Assembly (NCBI GenBank): GCA_017795105.1
Contig: CP051247.1
Coordinates: forward strand, 3,038,001 to 3,102,000
Length of the DNA: 64,000 nt
Direction: 5' to 3'
Source of the DNA: Planctomycetaceae bacterium
Lineage (GTDB): Bacteria > Planctomycetota > Planctomycetia > Planctomycetales > Planctomycetaceae
The notes under the pieces: generated by a model
Seen by the model: only the letters and a program-made list of their open reading frames with translations
Told to the model about the DNA's origin: nothing
Databases searched by the model: none
Shown: positions 59,930 through 64,000 of the stretch, piece after piece
Layout of the letters: every line of letters begins with the position of its first letter
Numbering within the stretch: position 1 is the first letter of the stretch
Program-made: the position numbers and the translations under genes

Positions 59930-60254
59930 CGGGCCTCCCGGAAGTGTCGGAGCAGAAACGCATCAGCGAGTGTAGATCGATCGACTGTTCACCGCCACCG
60001 GGAGCGGCACCTCTACCGGCGGGCGTTGCCTTGCCACTGTGGAGACATATAATCCTCGGAGGTATCGGGAGAGCGGCGATGCTGGGATTCGCCTCGCGAC
60101 AATCCAGCAGTACGGGCGGAATCAGACGTTCGTAAGGGGCATGCTTGCCCTGCTTTGCTATGCCGGCATGGCACCCCCAAAATCAGGCAGACTTACGTTT
60201 TCAGAGTGCGGCGGCAGCGGAAGAGATCGACAGGGAGAGGATTCCACAGTTTCT
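59930..60254. other. Gap between sulfatase and uvrA with possible leader ORF
   Basis: Contains the uvrA promoter and an 18-codon frame (60078-60134, MLGFASRQSSSTGGIRRS) preceded by GGGAGAG. A GGGCA-TGCT-TGCCC hairpin follows at 60138. No LexA-type operator seen. The leader ORF is speculative. Confidence 0.4.
60025..60052 (+). promoter_or_regulatory. Sigma-70-type promoter upstream of uvrA
   Basis: TTGCCT (60025-60030), 16-bp spacer, and a consensus TATAAT (60047-60052), pointing toward uvrA about 200 bp away. Confidence 0.6.

Positions 60255-64000
<3,746 letters not shown>

Overview
The window looks like a chromosomal segment of a planctomycete (phylum Planctomycetota, probably order Planctomycetales; I do not name a genus). 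The evidence is family content: a paired PSCyt1/DUF1549/DUF1553 protein and DUF1501 protein (6.9-11.2 kb), a DUF1559 prepilin-like protein next to a small lipoprotein (37.6-39.3 kb), two secreted sulfatases, a 64-residue planctomycete-type small protein, moderately high GC, and a UvrA encoded as a tandem fusion, as I recall for the PVC relatives Chlamydia. Most genes are monocistronic or in short pairs, and many intergenic gaps hold palindromic repeats.

Layout. 0-6.7 kb: start of a minus-strand gene at the edge, a hybrid histidine kinase with an ethylene-receptor-type membrane domain plus a LOV photoreceptor domain, a Nif3-like protein, a secreted protein of unknown role and an orphan ABC permease. 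6.9-13.7 kb: the DUF1549/DUF1501 pair, a membrane-bound EEP-fold protein, and a membrane HEPN/zinc-ribbon protein coupled to a cupin. 13.7-19.9 kb: two acyltransferase-like genes, a large TM protein with an anti-sigma-like N-terminus, a DUF2721 protein and a lipoprotein. 19.9-26.2 kb: an accessory region with short genes of unknown or immunity-like type (SMI1/KNR4, DUF2254, GYF_2-DUF4177), repeats, MITE-like elements and a duplicated 3' end of leuS. 26.2-34.2 kb: leuS, a coupled pair (unknown plus PLDc_N/TPR), a second hybrid kinase and an SGNH hydrolase. 34.2-37.1 kb: MITE-like units followed by argD-argF. 37.6-42 kb: lipoprotein, DUF1559 protein and a sulfatase. 42-49.5 kb: divergent katG/oxyR, mscL, tRNA-Leu(UAG) with its own promoter and terminator, zinc-ribbon protein, the 64-residue protein and a GH13 enzyme. 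49.6-56.1 kb: a secreted EEP protein, an SbcC/YhaN-like ATPase with an SbcD/YhaO-like partner that has lost its metal ligands, and a PhnP-like MBL hydrolase. 56.2-64 kb: a degenerate M24 protein coupled to a GT4 glycosyltransferase, a sulfatase and uvrA running off the right edge.

Functional groupings: arginine biosynthesis (argD, argF), peroxide defence (oxyR, katG), DNA repair (uvrA, the SbcCD-like pair), polysaccharide and sulfated-glycan use (GH13, sulfatases, the DUF1549/DUF1501 pair), and environmental sensing by two hybrid kinases. All assignments come from reading the sequence and from memory of families; no database search was run.
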